Positions 26,721-35,456 are shown, counted from the stretch's first letter. The stretch is DNA of 64,000 nucleotides from Streptomyces lavendulae subsp. lavendulae (GCF_002803845.1 NZ_CP024985.1:8319501-8383500), one strand, 5' to 3'. Translations and numbers: made by a program. Notes: generated from the letters alone by a model not told the origin.

Positions 26721-27158
26721 TCAGCCCAGCCGGAGCGCCGTCGTGATGGTCTTCCCTCCGGGACGGGGGCTGCACTCGACGCGCTCCGCCAGCCGCTGGA
26801 TGAGGAGCCACCCGTAGCCGCCGGGCTGGTCGGCCGTCCCCGTGCGGGCCGCGGGGAGCAGGGGACTGGCGTCGGTGACCGACAGGTGCAGGACGCCGTC
26901 CTCGACGCCGGCCCGGAAGGCGACGACCCCGCCACCGTGCCGGATCGCGTTGGTGACCAGCTCCGACGTGACGAGCAGCGCGTCCGCCGCGGCGACGCTG
27001 TCGAGGCCGACACCCGCGAGGAGGAGCAGTTCGCGGACGCGGTCACGGGCTGCCGCCGCCGAGGAGGGCGGTGCTGCGCGCCGGTCGCCCGCGGCGTCCT
27101 CGCGGTACCGCTGCCCGTCCGGGGGAATGTCGGACGGCGGGGGTGGGTTCATGCCCAT
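26721..27158 (-). CDS. HATPase anti-sigma-factor-like regulatory kinase
   Basis: 145 residues, the RsbW/SpoIIAB-type single HATPase_c_2 domain. N-box: LLVTSELVTNAIRHGGG; the ATP lid follows TDASPLLP; G2 region QPGGYGWLLIQRLAERVECS. The usual second Asp-rich box is present as VTDAS. These proteins bind or phosphorylate a STAS partner and may hold a sigma factor. The neighbouring STAS gene at 27220 has lost its core, so its natural partner may be the STAS protein at 16499 or one elsewhere. Met3 is an alternative start. Confidence 0.88.
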   Translation of the reverse strand: MGMNPPPPSDIPPDGQRYREDAAGDRRAAPPSSAAAARDRVRELLLLAGVGLDSVAAADALLVTSELVTNAIRHGGGVVAFRAGVEDGVLHLSVTDASPLLPAARTGTADQPGGYGWLLIQRLAERVECSPRPGGKTITTALRLG

Positions 27159-27219
27159 CGCCTGCCCAGGCCCGCACGGGGCGTACCGTGACGGGCCGTT
27201 CGGGGACGCGGGCCGGCGG

Positions 27220-27453
27220 TCAGCACGTCACTGCGGTCGTCAGGCCGTCCGCCGCACGGAAGCCCGTCGAGGCTCCGGTGACCTCGAACAGTCGCCGGAC
27301 GGCGGTGTGCAGTGGGGCGGCGAGGACGAGCGCCACCTCTGCGGCAGCGTGAGCCGGCTGCGCGTCGAGGTCCTCGTCGACTTCGTCGCGCAGGCTGATG
27401 ACGGTCGCGTCGCGTTCTGCGGTCGTGGTGACGACCGCTCCCTCTCCGGTCAC
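27220..27453 (-). pseudogene. STAS-domain protein with internal in-frame deletion
   Basis: 77 residues from a GTG start. The N-terminal strand (AERDATVISLRDEVDEDLDA) and the C-terminal part (ALVLAAPLHTAVRRLFEVTG) match the two ends of an anti-anti-sigma factor, but the central strand and helix with the phosphorylatable Ser (D-S-x-G/A) are missing. About 45 residues were removed without a frame change. The product cannot be phosphorylated as usual; it might still fold partly, but loss of function is more likely. Confidence 0.6.
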
Positions 27454-27572
27454 CGGGACATACTCCTACACCGTGGGCGGGCCCGGTCAATGGGTACCGG
27501 CACCGTCAAGCGGTTCGGTGGCACGTCACCCGCAGGCGCGAGCGCTCGATACGGCGTGCCCCTGCGGTCCGG

Positions 27573-28110
27573 TTGCGAGGCGTACGGCTGATGGAGGACG
27601 GTTGCCGGGGGCAACTGTTGTTCCCGAGCGTGAGGGGTCCGCGCAGCGGGCCTTCAACGTCTGGTTCCGCGGACCTGCCGTTCAGTCAGGTCCCCCGCCC
27701 GGTGCTGGTGGCGGACGCCGCCGCGGTCGTGGTCCACGCCAATGCGGCGGCAGGGGCGGTGTTCCCCGACGCCCGCCCCGGGTCGGCGAGGGCGGACACG
27801 GTTCCCTGACGGCTGGTGCCGGCGCACGCCCGCTGCACCACGCCCATGCCCGCCCAGCGCCCGCCTGCGGGGGCCGCCACCGTCCGGGGACCCGTCGGCG
27901 ACTGTTCCTGCGAGGCGCACGACACCCCGTGACGACGGCGTGGTCCTGTGGTGGCTCGTCGACGACACCGACCACTGGCTCGCCCGGGAGGCCCTGCGGA
28001 CGGAACGCGAACGCACCGAGTTCCTGGTCCACTCCTGGACGTCACCGCGCGGATGGCCGCCGATCACCTCGCCGACGCGGCCCTGCTGATCGACCCCCAG
28101 GAATTCGGCG
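27573..28110 (+). pseudogene. PAS / SpoIIE-phosphatase gene remnant
   Basis: The first frame contains PFSQVPRPVLVADAAAVVVH and ANAAAGAVFPDA, a PAS-domain start, and stops at 27809. Further on, a second frame reads DDGVVLWWLVDDTDHWLARE and ALRTERERTEFLVHS, then MAADHLADAALLIDPQ, the PAS-to-phosphatase linker of a Streptomyces SpoIIE-type protein with a piece missing between them. The catalytic domain is absent. It lies head-to-head with the broken STAS gene. Confidence 0.6.
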
Positions 28111-28295
28111 TCCCACCTGTCCTGACATCAGATGGTCACGCCTGTCCTAGGCTGATATGTCAAGCTGCGGACGTATGCCCCTCGTCGGCGCGCGGAACGC
28201 TGGGCAGTCCGATCTCTGACCGATCACGGACGCAGCGATGAGTTTTCCCGGCCCGGCAAGTCTCACCACCGTCGTCGACAACACAGGAGGAGCAC

Positions 28296-28940
28296 GTGGC
28301 TCAGCTACTGAGAGTCCAGAACTTCAACGTCTCGAGTGACGGGATCGGTGCCGGTGAGGACCAGACCTTCGAGAGGCCGTTCGGGCATGTCGATCCCGGG
28401 AGGCTGTTCGCCTGGGCCGGTGCGACGGCGAGCTGGCCGATGCGCACCGAGCCCGGAGGGAGCCGGGGCCTGGACGACTACCTCACGCGGGACTACGCCC
28501 GAAACATCGGCGCCGAGATCATGGGCCGGAACAAGTTCGGGCCCCAGCGCGGGCCCTGGCAGAACCATGAATGGCAGGGCTGGTGGGGTGACGAGCCCCC
28601 GTTCCACACCCCGGTGTTCGTCCTGACCCACCACAAGCGTCCTTCGTTCACGCTGTCCGACACCACGTTCCACTTCGTCGACGGCGACCCTGCCACGGTC
28701 CTCGAAATGGCTCGCGAGGCGGCGCAGGGCAAGGACGTCCGACTCGGCGGCGGGGCCACCACCATCCGAGAGTTCCTCGACGCCGGCCTCGTCGACACCT
28801 TGCACGTGGCGGTCTCGCCGGTGAAGCTCGGCTCAGGAGTACGACTCTGGGAGTCCCCCGATGAGCTGCTCGACCGGTTCCACCTGGAAGTCGTTCCCAG
28901 TCCGAGTGGGGTGAGGCATCACCTCTTCTGGCGGAAGTGA
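28296..28940 (+). CDS. Dihydrofolate reductase / RibD C-terminal family reductase
   Basis: 214 residues with a GTG start behind AGGAGG. The fold motifs include VSSDGIGAGEDQ, RNIGAEIMGRNKFGPQRG, TPVFVLTHHKRPS, DVRLGGGATTIREFLDAGLV and LHVAVSPVKLGSGVRLW. This is the NADPH-dependent RibD_C family, which in Streptomyces includes many uncharacterised reductases; a true dihydrofolate reductase role is unlikely. It appears to be monocistronic, with a hairpin just downstream. Confidence 0.9.
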   Translation: MAQLLRVQNFNVSSDGIGAGEDQTFERPFGHVDPGRLFAWAGATASWPMRTEPGGSRGLDDYLTRDYARNIGAEIMGRNKFGPQRGPWQNHEWQGWWGDEPPFHTPVFVLTHHKRPSFTLSDTTFHFVDGDPATVLEMAREAAQGKDVRLGGGATTIREFLDAGLVDTLHVAVSPVKLGSGVRLWESPDELLDRFHLEVVPSPSGVRHHLFWRK

Positions 28941-28958
28941 CCGGTCCTCGGGGCTGGC

Positions 28959-29008
28959 CTCGGCGGGACTGTTCACCTCCCGGGGCTGCCCCGAGCCGGC
29001 CCGCCGAG
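28959..29008 (+). terminator. Hairpin after the reductase gene
   Basis: CTCGGCGGG (28959-28967) pairs with CCCGCCGAG (29000-29008); a smaller CGGGGCTGCCCCG hairpin lies inside. The position 19 bp after the stop codon supports a terminator. Confidence 0.55.
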
Positions 29009-29601
29009 TCACCCCCGGGCGGTCAGCCGGCCACCATGCCGGCCGGGAGCGTCTTGCTGGTAGGCCGCTGGAGACCGTGCTTCTGCCGGCATGGAACAGC
29101 AACTTGTAGGGCTCACCTTCCCAAAGGTGCCGGCCGACGTGATGGACGAGCGTAACGGTGTTGGCGCGCAGAACTGCGGAGATCTCGCGCCCAGGGCCTA
29201 CAGCCACCGAATCTCTGACTCAGGTCACTAGCCCTGCGGGTCGGGTTCCAGGGCGGCCCTCGCGGGCGGCCGGCGTGGCTTCGTCAGCGCGCTGGCCCGA
29301 CGCGGGCGGGTGGACCTTGATCGTGCGGGTGGCGGAAGGCGGATCGTCGCGGTGCGCCTGCCAGGCCGTGGCTTTCGGGTCGGACCGGGCCCGCGACGCT
29401 GGCACCGCTCCCTGACCCGGCCTGATCCGAAAGACACGGCCTGAGCGGCTCCGGTACCTGCGAACCGGTCCTGGACACCGCTGATGCTCCTATTGATCGT
29501 CAAGTGTCGACGTACTCGTGAAAGTACTCGGCCAGGTACACGGGAACGTGCCCAGGGACCGGCTGACGCGGAGCCCGAAATCAAGGTCCGGCCGCCTGGG
29601 C
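29009..29601. other. Region without a supported gene
   Basis: No frame holds a recognisable protein over more than about 40 codons. On the minus strand VLRANTVTLVHHVGRH (near 29120-29170) and HVPVYLAEYFHEYVDT before a stop (near 29500-29550) have coding-like composition and may be gene scraps, but no family can be named. Confidence 0.4.
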
Positions 29602-30041
29602 TCAAGGGATGATGACGACCTTGCCTCGGGTCCGGCCGGTTTCGCTGTGGTGGGGGTTGTCGGCGAGGTCGCCCAGGGGACGTGACTCGCCGATGTCGAT
29701 GCTGAGCGCGGCTGCGTCGACGAGCTCCACGAGCGCCGCAAGATGGGCGACATCGTTGCGGGCGACCATGTGCATCGCGCTCACCCCGGTGTCGGCAGCC
29801 GGCTCGATCGGGGTCACTTGATCGGCCCCTGCCGCCGGACTGCCTCGGTGCTTCTGGGACTGGCCGTGGCGATCACTTCCGCCCCAGCGTGTTTGGCGAG
29901 CTGCGTCACGAAGCCTCCGACGCCGCCTCCCGCACCGTTGACCAGCACCCACTGACCAGCGGCTACCTTCCCGTGCTCGAACACCGCCTGCCAGGCCGTC
30001 AGGCCTGCCACGGGAAGGGCCGCCGCTGGCTGCCCCGTCAC
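29602..30041 (-). pseudogene. Zinc-type quinone oxidoreductase (MDR), internally deleted
   Basis: The upstream frame reads PVAGLTAWQAVFEHGKVAAG, then QWVLVNGAGGGVGGFVTQLA and KHAGAEVIATASPRS, the NADPH-binding core. Around 29820 it changes frame and jumps directly to the C-terminus DIGESRPLGDLADNPHHSE, GRTRGKVVIIP. The substrate-side segment and the whole N-terminal catalytic domain are missing. It belongs to the alcohol-dehydrogenase-like MDR family and is inactive. Confidence 0.75.
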
Positions 30042-30151
30042 CTCCGGGGGAGAGGCGGTTTTGGCAGCAGGGCGTCAGTCAGTGCCTGAGTCACGACCAC
30101 CGGAACCTGAGTATCAGCATCGATGTCAGTGCCCTTTGGCAGCATGAACCC

Positions 30152-30805
30152 ATGAGCAAGGTAGTGAACTACAGCATGGCGAACCGCGGCGAGATCGTGC
30201 GCTTCGTGCCCGCCCAGGACCTGACCGCCGACGAATCCCGACGCCTGGACAACATGCGCGTCAGGGCGAAGGCGCGTCAGGACGACCTTGAGGACCAGGG
30301 TGTGGACTGGGGGCTGTCGGTCCCGGACGCCCTGGAGGAGCTGGTCTCCGGTCGGGCGGACTCCTCCGCCGATTACGCCGGCTGCGCCTATTACGCGGCT
30401 CTCCAGATCATCATCGACCACAACGCGAGCGACAGCTCGACCCTGGCGAGCTACCGCAGCCCCGTCACCTACTTCTCCGCCCTGGACGCCGCCCTCAGCT
30501 CGGCTGGCGTCCCGGCCGACCTGCTGCCCTACCAGTACGTCTTCAGCGGCCCGCCCTCGGAGATCGGATTCCGCATACCCCGCCCCCTGGAGGGCTCACC
30601 GGAGATCGGCTGCTGGCCCCTCGCAAAGGCCGGCCCCGCAGCGGAGGCCTACCGCGCGGTGCTGGACCGCGTCGACGCCGACCTCCGGTACGACCTCGGG
30701 GAGCTCATCGAGGTCCTCGACAGCTGGGCCTCGGAATGGAACGAGGGCGAGGGCGCCTGGTGGTGGGCCGAGGACGGCTCGATCTTCTTCTCGATCACCG
30801 GCTGA
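30152..30805 (+). CDS. Hypothetical protein, 217 residues (DUF7691-like)
   Basis: The frame has strong third-base G/C bias and a natural ending EGAWWWAEDGSIFFSITG. Notable segments: AQDLTADESRRLDNMRVRAK, DYAGCAYYAALQIIIDHNAS, LLPYQYVFSGPPSEIGFRIP. No signal peptide or membrane helix. It resembles a widespread Streptomyces family of small acidic cytosolic pro-teins whose function is unknown, perhaps immunity-like; this assignment is from memory of the pattern only. A strong terminator follows at 30808. Confidence 0.8.
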   Translation: MSKVVNYSMANRGEIVRFVPAQDLTADESRRLDNMRVRAKARQDDLEDQGVDWGLSVPDALEELVSGRADSSADYAGCAYYAALQIIIDHNASDSSTLASYRSPVTYFSALDAALSSAGVPADLLPYQYVFSGPPSEIGFRIPRPLEGSPEIGCWPLAKAGPAAEAYRAVLDRVDADLRYDLGELIEVLDSWASEWNEGEGAWWWAEDGSIFFSITG

Positions 30806-30807
30806 CC

Positions 30808-30835
30808 CCCGGAGGAAGCGGCCGCTCCCTCCGGG
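30808..30835 (+). terminator. Terminator hairpin
   Basis: CCCGGAGG (30808-30815) pairs with CCTCCGGG (30828-30835), 3 bp after the stop of the preceding gene. Confidence 0.7.
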
Positions 30836-31309
30836 TCAGGTCCAGCCGAGTTCGGGGGAGGGGCGGCCGGCGCGGATGCCCTCGATCGCCGCCCTGGTGT
30901 CAGGCCGCCCCCGGAGGTGCCGGGCTCGGGCTGCGGCCGACGGCATGCAGAGGCGTTCGGACTCCATACGGGTATGCGAGGAGATCCGGCGAACAGCCGT
31001 TACGGAATATGTTGCTCCGCTTGGGTGGTGGGTTTCCCAAGCGAGCCGGGTGGTGCGCCGGTGCGCGCGGATCGCCCTGCCCGTGAGGTCGGCGGTAGGC
31101 GGATGGGTGTGGGGGACCGGTCGTCAGGGCCGGGGCGGCGGGATGTGTGTGCGGTGTGCAGGCGAGTGTGACGGAGGTGTCCGGCTTCGGGTGACCGGCC
31201 TCGGCGAGGGCTGCAGCCGGGCGGGCGACCGGTCGAGAGTGTGGCCCTCGGCTCACTCCCGGCTGGCAAACAAACCGCACCACTGCCCGTCACTTGTTTC
31301 GGCTCGTGC
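30836..31309. other. Region without a supported gene
   Basis: The minus strand near 30840-30900 reads DTRAAIEGIRAGRPSPELGW to a stop, which looks like a gene end left without its body. The rest shows no consistent coding frame. Confidence 0.4.
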
Positions 31310-31475
31310 GGGATGGTTCTTGAGGGCGCGTCACCCATGGCGACTCACCAACACCAGCCGCACCGACCGGTTTCAGAACAATCGCGGCTACATCTGGAGC
31401 AACCAGTCCGACACCACCACCCTGCGCGGCGACCACAACCGCGTCGTCGACGCCGAAACCAGGGGCCGCCGTCAC
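31310..31475 (+). pseudogene. Lamin-tail-domain fragment
   Basis: The frame reads RHPWRLTNTSRTDRFQNNRG, YIWSNQSDTTTLRGDHNRVV, DAETRGRRH. This is the last third of a lamin tail domain (the strand YIWxNxxDTAxL and the ending VVDxxSWGRRH are characteristic), as found in secreted Streptomyces proteins. The start, signal peptide and first strands are missing, and no stop follows directly. A second scrap of the same C-terminus is at 37072. Confidence 0.6.
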
Positions 31476-31804
31476 CGACCCCACCCCACGCACATCCGTG
31501 CAGGCACAGCCGGCCGGCCGGCCGGCCACCGGCCGCGACCGCGGTGGCCTCGTCGGTCAGGGCGGCAGACGGCAGCGGCACTATCAGTGCCGGCAAGCGC
31601 TCGCCCACGACCCACCACCGCGTACCCACACCACCACGACCGGCCGAATCCACACACCGGGCACGGCCGGCCACGCCCCTCCTACCTCCGATGCGGGCTG
31701 TTTTTTGGAAGCTCTGACGCGTTGACCACGCGCATCGTTCGGCGGATCGTACTGTGCTGCTCGGCACACAACGGCGCCGGTGAACCGTGGGGGTGAGGAG
31801 GCGT
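31476..31804. other. Leader region of the envelope operon
   Basis: No gene is supported. Four tandem CCGG-type tetramers (GGCCGGCCGGCCGGCC) occur near 31508-31525. TTGACC at 31723 could be a -35 box, but no good -10 follows at 16-18 bp. GTGAGGAGG just before 31805 is the RBS of the next gene. Confidence 0.4.
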
Positions 31805-33481
31805 ATGCCAGCCCACTCACAGGATCACCCGCCGGATGGCGAGGGCCGTGCTTCCGTGTGGCTGTGGTCGCTGCTCGGTGTCTTCGCGGCGTGTGTGCCC
31901 TGCGCGCTGCTCGTGGTGGAGAAGGTCGGCTCCGCTCTGTCGCCGGTGCCGCTCGTCCTGGCGATCCTTGCCGCGCTCGCCGGGTACGTGCTGGCCGTCC
32001 GTGCCGTCGTCGGGCAGAAGTTCGGACAGAGTTCGCGCCGGTCCCGGATCCTGGTGTGGTCGACGGCCGCGGTCCTCTTCCTCGGCAGCCTGGGCGTGCT
32101 CTTCGCCTTTCGTCCCCCGCCGCCCCCGCTCGCCCGGATGGGCGGGGCACGCGATGTGGCCGTGGTCGGTTTTGTCCAGCAGGAGGGACGGCAGGACAAG
32201 CGGGTCCTGACCGACCTCGCCGCCACCTTCGCCCACGACATGGCGGGCCGGATCCCCACTGCGACCGGCGTCCGCAGCTATGCCGGCGAGGTCTCGCTCC
32301 CTCTCGCCGAGCTCCAGGGCACCCACCGTGGCGAGCTGGAGCGGAGGACCGCCCGGTTCGCGGACGAGACCAACGCCGAGATCGTCGTCGGCGGCCTGGT
32401 GAGCAGGGATACGGCCGGCCAGGTCACGCTGCGGCCGGCTGTGTACGTCAGGGCGGATCAGGCTCCGGACTCGCCCGAGCTCGCCGGCTGGTTCCTCAGC
32501 AGACCGATCCTCGTCGCCCGCGGCTGGGAGTCGGCGAGAGGCCGATCCCGCGTGAGCGCGGAGCTGACCCGCCGGATCGGCACCCTCGCGGAGTTCGTGG
32601 ATGCCCTGGACACCTGGCGCAACGGAAGCCCCAAGGAGGCCGCCCGGATCCTCGACGGCCTGCTCGGCCCCGAGCGAGAGGCCGGCGGGGACAGTTTCGT
32701 ACCGCCCGACCTGCTTCGGCTCTTCCACGGCCACGCCATCGAGGACCAGGCGTCCGGCGAGGGCGACCCCGGCCGGCAGAAGCTGCTGGAGGCAGCCCGA
32801 GCCGACTACCTCGCCATCGGCGAGGCATCGCCGGTGAGGTGGCGCGCTGCCATCAGCCTGCAGGACAACGCCTACCGCCGCGCCTTGGGGCCCGTCCACA
32901 ATTGCAGGCCGGGGACCGTACAGGCACAGGATCTCGCCCAGGTGTCGCGGGAGTTGCGGGCCTTCGCCGACGACCAGGACATCAACGAACGCGGACGGCT
33001 CACGGCCACGGTGTACCTGGCCCAGGTCGACCATTGCCGCATCACCGCGGGGCTGGTCAAGGACGACGGCACGGTGGAACGGGCCGTGGCGGCCGTCCGC
33101 GCCGCCCATGACGCCGCCGGTACCGCCGACCTCCTCGCATTGGTGGAGTCCATCGCCGCCAGTCGGGCGGCGGCCCGAGGCGATGCCGCGGCGGCTGTCG
33201 ACCGCATCCGCCAGGCCATCGCGCACGAACAGGACCCGGTCCGACGGGCCATCTGGTACGGCCTGCTGGCCTCATGGATCCTGGACCGCTGCGACCTGGC
33301 CGGAGGTCGTGCGGCCCAACAGGACGCGCTGAGCCAGCTCGCCGCGGCACAACAGGCCGGCCGGGCGAGCGAGGAACGCCGCCGCCAGTACGAGCAGAGC
33401 TCCAGCGCGGAACTGCGGCAGGCCGAGCAGACGTGCGGGGAGCGGCGAGGAGAGAGGCCGATGAGAGAGGGTGGGCAGTGA
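31805..33481 (+). CDS. Three-helix membrane protein with large helical-repeat-like domain
   Basis: 558 residues from ATG 31805, which follows GAGGAGG at short spacing; GTG 31787 is an alternative. Three membrane helices lie in the first 115 residues (ASVWLWSLLGVFAACVPCAL, VPLVLAILAALAGYVLAV, ILVWSTAAVLFLGSLGVLFA). After a Pro-rich linker comes an alpha/beta region (DVAVVGFVQQEGR, NAEIVVGGLVSRDTAGQVTL) reminiscent of FlgO/TolB-N type domains. From about residue 300 there are alpha-helical repeats that may be TPR-like, ending in a charged coiled segment. No family is recognised. It overlaps the lipoprotein gene by GTGA. Confidence 0.8.
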   Translation: MPAHSQDHPPDGEGRASVWLWSLLGVFAACVPCALLVVEKVGSALSPVPLVLAILAALAGYVLAVRAVVGQKFGQSSRRSRILVWSTAAVLFLGSLGVLFAFRPPPPPLARMGGARDVAVVGFVQQEGRQDKRVLTDLAATFAHDMAGRIPTATGVRSYAGEVSLPLAELQGTHRGELERRTARFADETNAEIVVGGLVSRDTAGQVTLRPAVYVRADQAPDSPELAGWFLSRPILVARGWESARGRSRVSAELTRRIGTLAEFVDALDTWRNGSPKEAARILDGLLGPEREAGGDSFVPPDLLRLFHGHAIEDQASGEGDPGRQKLLEAARADYLAIGEASPVRWRAAISLQDNAYRRALGPVHNCRPGTVQAQDLAQVSRELRAFADDQDINERGRLTATVYLAQVDHCRITAGLVKDDGTVERAVAAVRAAHDAAGTADLLALVESIAASRAAARGDAAAAVDRIRQAIAHEQDPVRRAIWYGLLASWILDRCDLAGGRAAQQDALSQLAAAQQAGRASEERRRQYEQSSSAELRQAEQTCGERRGERPMREGGQ

Positions 33482-34404
33482 ACAGGCACCTGTCGTGGCT
33501 TGCCTGGCTGTGCATGGTCGTCGTCACCGGCTGCGCGGCCGGACGTGAAACCCCGGCGCCACCGCCCATGGGTCGGATCACCGCGACCCATGCACACCCC
33601 ACCCCAACCAGCCACGCCGCCCGGGACATCCTGCTGGCCCAGCAGTTCGACCTCGGGGGATTTGGTGGGGGTCCGTTCGGCTGCCGCAACGATCTGAGTC
33701 TGATCACCCACAACCGACCGGCCGACCACCCGCTGGTCTGGGTGACGTCGAGCCGGGAACCCCTTGCGGGGCAGAGCGACGAGGTGCGGGTAGTCCTGGG
33801 TGAATCATCGGTCCTCTGCCTCTACGGCTTTCCGGACGACAAGCCGGTCACTGTCACGGTGAAAGCGGGAGGACGGACCTACACCACCCCTGTAAAGCCA
33901 GTGGCCGAGCTGGGCAGCGATCAGGGGGGCGACCTCTTCAACGGACGTCCGATCGAGACCCAGAACCTCGGGGACGGTGTGCTCCAGAGCGGATACATGC
34001 AGTTCCTCCCGCCCGATCCCGCCCGCGAGGCTATCGCCCGGGCCGGCCGGCTGGAGCTGACGGCACGTTCAGGTGATTCACGCAGCACCAGTGAGGTACC
34101 ACTGCGCTGGGAGAAGAAGGGCGCGGCTACCGACGCAGAGTGGGAGCACAGCCACCGGATCGCGGTCTACGGATACCCGGCAGGTGCGCACGTTCCGATC
34201 GGGCTGTACCGAGTGCAGCGAGATCAGGGAGGAGGGGAACACGCGGTGCTGGAACGACGGGTCGGTGACGTGATCATGCCGGCCTTCCGAGTCGCCGTCT
34301 TCACGGTCCCAGAAGAGCTGTTCCGCCTCGTCGGCGGGGAGCACGCGGAAGACCCTGCCTATCACTGCCTCGCCGTTCCCGGGCTCATCGACTGCGTGAC
34401 CTGA
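33478..34404 (+). CDS. Lipoprotein of unknown function
   Basis: 308 residues with a GTG start that overlaps the stop of the preceding gene. The N-terminus has a short basic start, hydrophobic core and lipobox VVTGC, so the mature protein is anchored outside the membrane by Cys19. The body looks mostly beta-stranded (DEVRVVLGESSVLCLYGFPD, KPVTVTVKAGGRTYTTPVKP), Ig-like in pattern, with a conserved-looking Cys pair near the end (YHCLAVPGLIDC). Coupled translation with the membrane protein suggests that they form a complex at the cell surface. Confidence 0.82.
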   Translation: MNRHLSWLAWLCMVVVTGCAAGRETPAPPPMGRITATHAHPTPTSHAARDILLAQQFDLGGFGGGPFGCRNDLSLITHNRPADHPLVWVTSSREPLAGQSDEVRVVLGESSVLCLYGFPDDKPVTVTVKAGGRTYTTPVKPVAELGSDQGGDLFNGRPIETQNLGDGVLQSGYMQFLPPDPAREAIARAGRLELTARSGDSRSTSEVPLRWEKKGAATDAEWEHSHRIAVYGYPAGAHVPIGLYRVQRDQGGGEHAVLERRVGDVIMPAFRVAVFTVPEELFRLVGGEHAEDPAYHCLAVPGLIDCVT

Positions 34405-34681
34405 TCCCCGCGAACGCATCACGATCACCGACCACGGGCAGTCAACGGCCGTGCTCATCAACCCTCAGGAGCCTGCCGGCCCTGAGGACGCCCCGGCCAC
34501 GTACCGCGAGTGGCAGGCCGCCGGGACTGCGGCGACCATGCCCAGTCCCGAACGGCTGCGCGATGATCTCGATGGGCCCTGGCGCGAGAAGCCGTACTTC
34601 CAGTTCGACGGCGCCACTGTCCCCAACGAAGATGAACAACAGCGCAGGGATGCCCCCCTGGGCCGCCGTCGAGGCGGATGA
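34403..34681 (+). pseudogene. Phd/YefM-type antitoxin fragment, no start
   Basis: Directly after the lipoprotein stop the frame reads RERITITDHGQSTAVLINPQ and then drifts (ATYREWQAAGTAATMPSPER). The first part is the core of a Phd/YefM antitoxin (xxRVxITxHGxPxAVLxxPxE). The N-terminal DNA-binding start is missing, and the later part lacks the toxin-binding pattern. No toxin gene is next to it. Confidence 0.5.
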
Positions 34682-34931
34682 AGCCGGCCTCTGCCCCCAC
34701 AGCTGGTTCCGGCCCTTGCGCTGCCGGTGGGGAGCCCAGCCAAGATCCCGCGAAAGGGGCCATGAGGTGATCTTGGCGATGCGGAAGCGGGGTGGCATCG
34801 CGGGACCGCTTCGGTCACCTCTGGATACGCATACATTTCGGCAGGTCACGAATGCACGGTGATCCTGTCGGCAGGTTGCTCCGCGGCGGGGCCGACGGGG
34901 TCCTGCACGTGTGCTCTGTGGATGATGTGCC
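34682..34931. other. Short region without a supported gene
   Basis: HEVILAMRKRGGIAGP near 34765-34812 has coding-like character on the plus strand but no start, stop context or family. Confidence 0.35.
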
Positions 34932-35408
34932 GTGACCACCCTGGACATCGTGACCTACGAGGAAGAGATCGGGCAGCTGGAGGGATCGGTGCGCCGGCTC
35001 CGTCAGGACGCGAACGCCAAGGCGGTGCTGCTGTTCGACCGTGACGGCCGGCCCGTGGTGGAAGCCGGTGACACCGGCTCGGTCGACACGACCCCGCCGG
35101 CTGTCCTGACTGGGGGCAGCGGTGACGGCGGAGCCGACCTGATCGACAAGCGGGAGCAGTCGGTCCTGATCCACGAGGGACAGGGCGACACCGTCCACCT
35201 CGCGATCGTCGCGCAGTGGGCGGTCCTGGTCGTCCTGAATTCGAAGATCGTGAACGTGGCCACGGGCTACGCGCTGGACAGCGGCGGTGAGACCAACGGT
35301 TCCAAGGCACCGGCCTACAGCAGCCGCGATACCGCGGATCCTGCCGGCAACCGCCGGTGGGCCACCACGCGGCTCTTCGAGGACTCCGAAGAGTCCGTGC
35401 CCCTGTGA
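34932..35408 (+). CDS. Roadblock/LC7 (MglB-like) domain protein
   Basis: 158 residues from a GTG start. ANAKAVLLFDRDGRPVVEAG, FDTT-like DTTPPAVLTGG, KREQSVLIHEGQGDTVHLAI and QWAVLVVLNSK match the beta-alpha fold of roadblock proteins, which act as partners or GAPs of small GTPases such as MglA. In Streptomyces they usually sit in conservon clusters (kinase, roadblock, DUF742, GTPase); here none of those neighbours exists, so this copy is an orphan. The tail after residue 120 is polar. A 17-bp perfect hairpin follows the stop. Confidence 0.75.
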   Translation: MTTLDIVTYEEEIGQLEGSVRRLRQDANAKAVLLFDRDGRPVVEAGDTGSVDTTPPAVLTGGSGDGGADLIDKREQSVLIHEGQGDTVHLAIVAQWAVLVVLNSKIVNVATGYALDSGGETNGSKAPAYSSRDTADPAGNRRWATTRLFEDSEESVPL

Positions 35409-35413
35409 TCCTC

Positions 35414-35456
35414 GCCTTCCCCGTACCTGGCGACCGTGCCCAGGTACGGGGAAGGC
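35414..35456 (+). terminator. Strong terminator hairpin, 17-bp perfect stem
   Basis: GCCTTCCCCGTACCTGG (35414-35430) is perfectly inverted at 35440-35456 with a 9-nt loop, 5 bp after the roadblock stop. Confidence 0.85.

Noticed and set aside
24841..26817. A 658-codon plus-strand frame opposite the PAP2-kinase fusion
   Set aside because: Antisense shadow; the minus strand has both catalytic signatures.
27514..27560. GTGTVKRFGG as a cold-shock protein start
   Set aside because: Only the first few residues match; RNP motifs are absent and the frame loses coding character.
31723..31756. TTGACC...TACTGT as a promoter for the envelope operon
   Set aside because: Spacing is 22 bp, outside the usual 16-19; left as unassigned.
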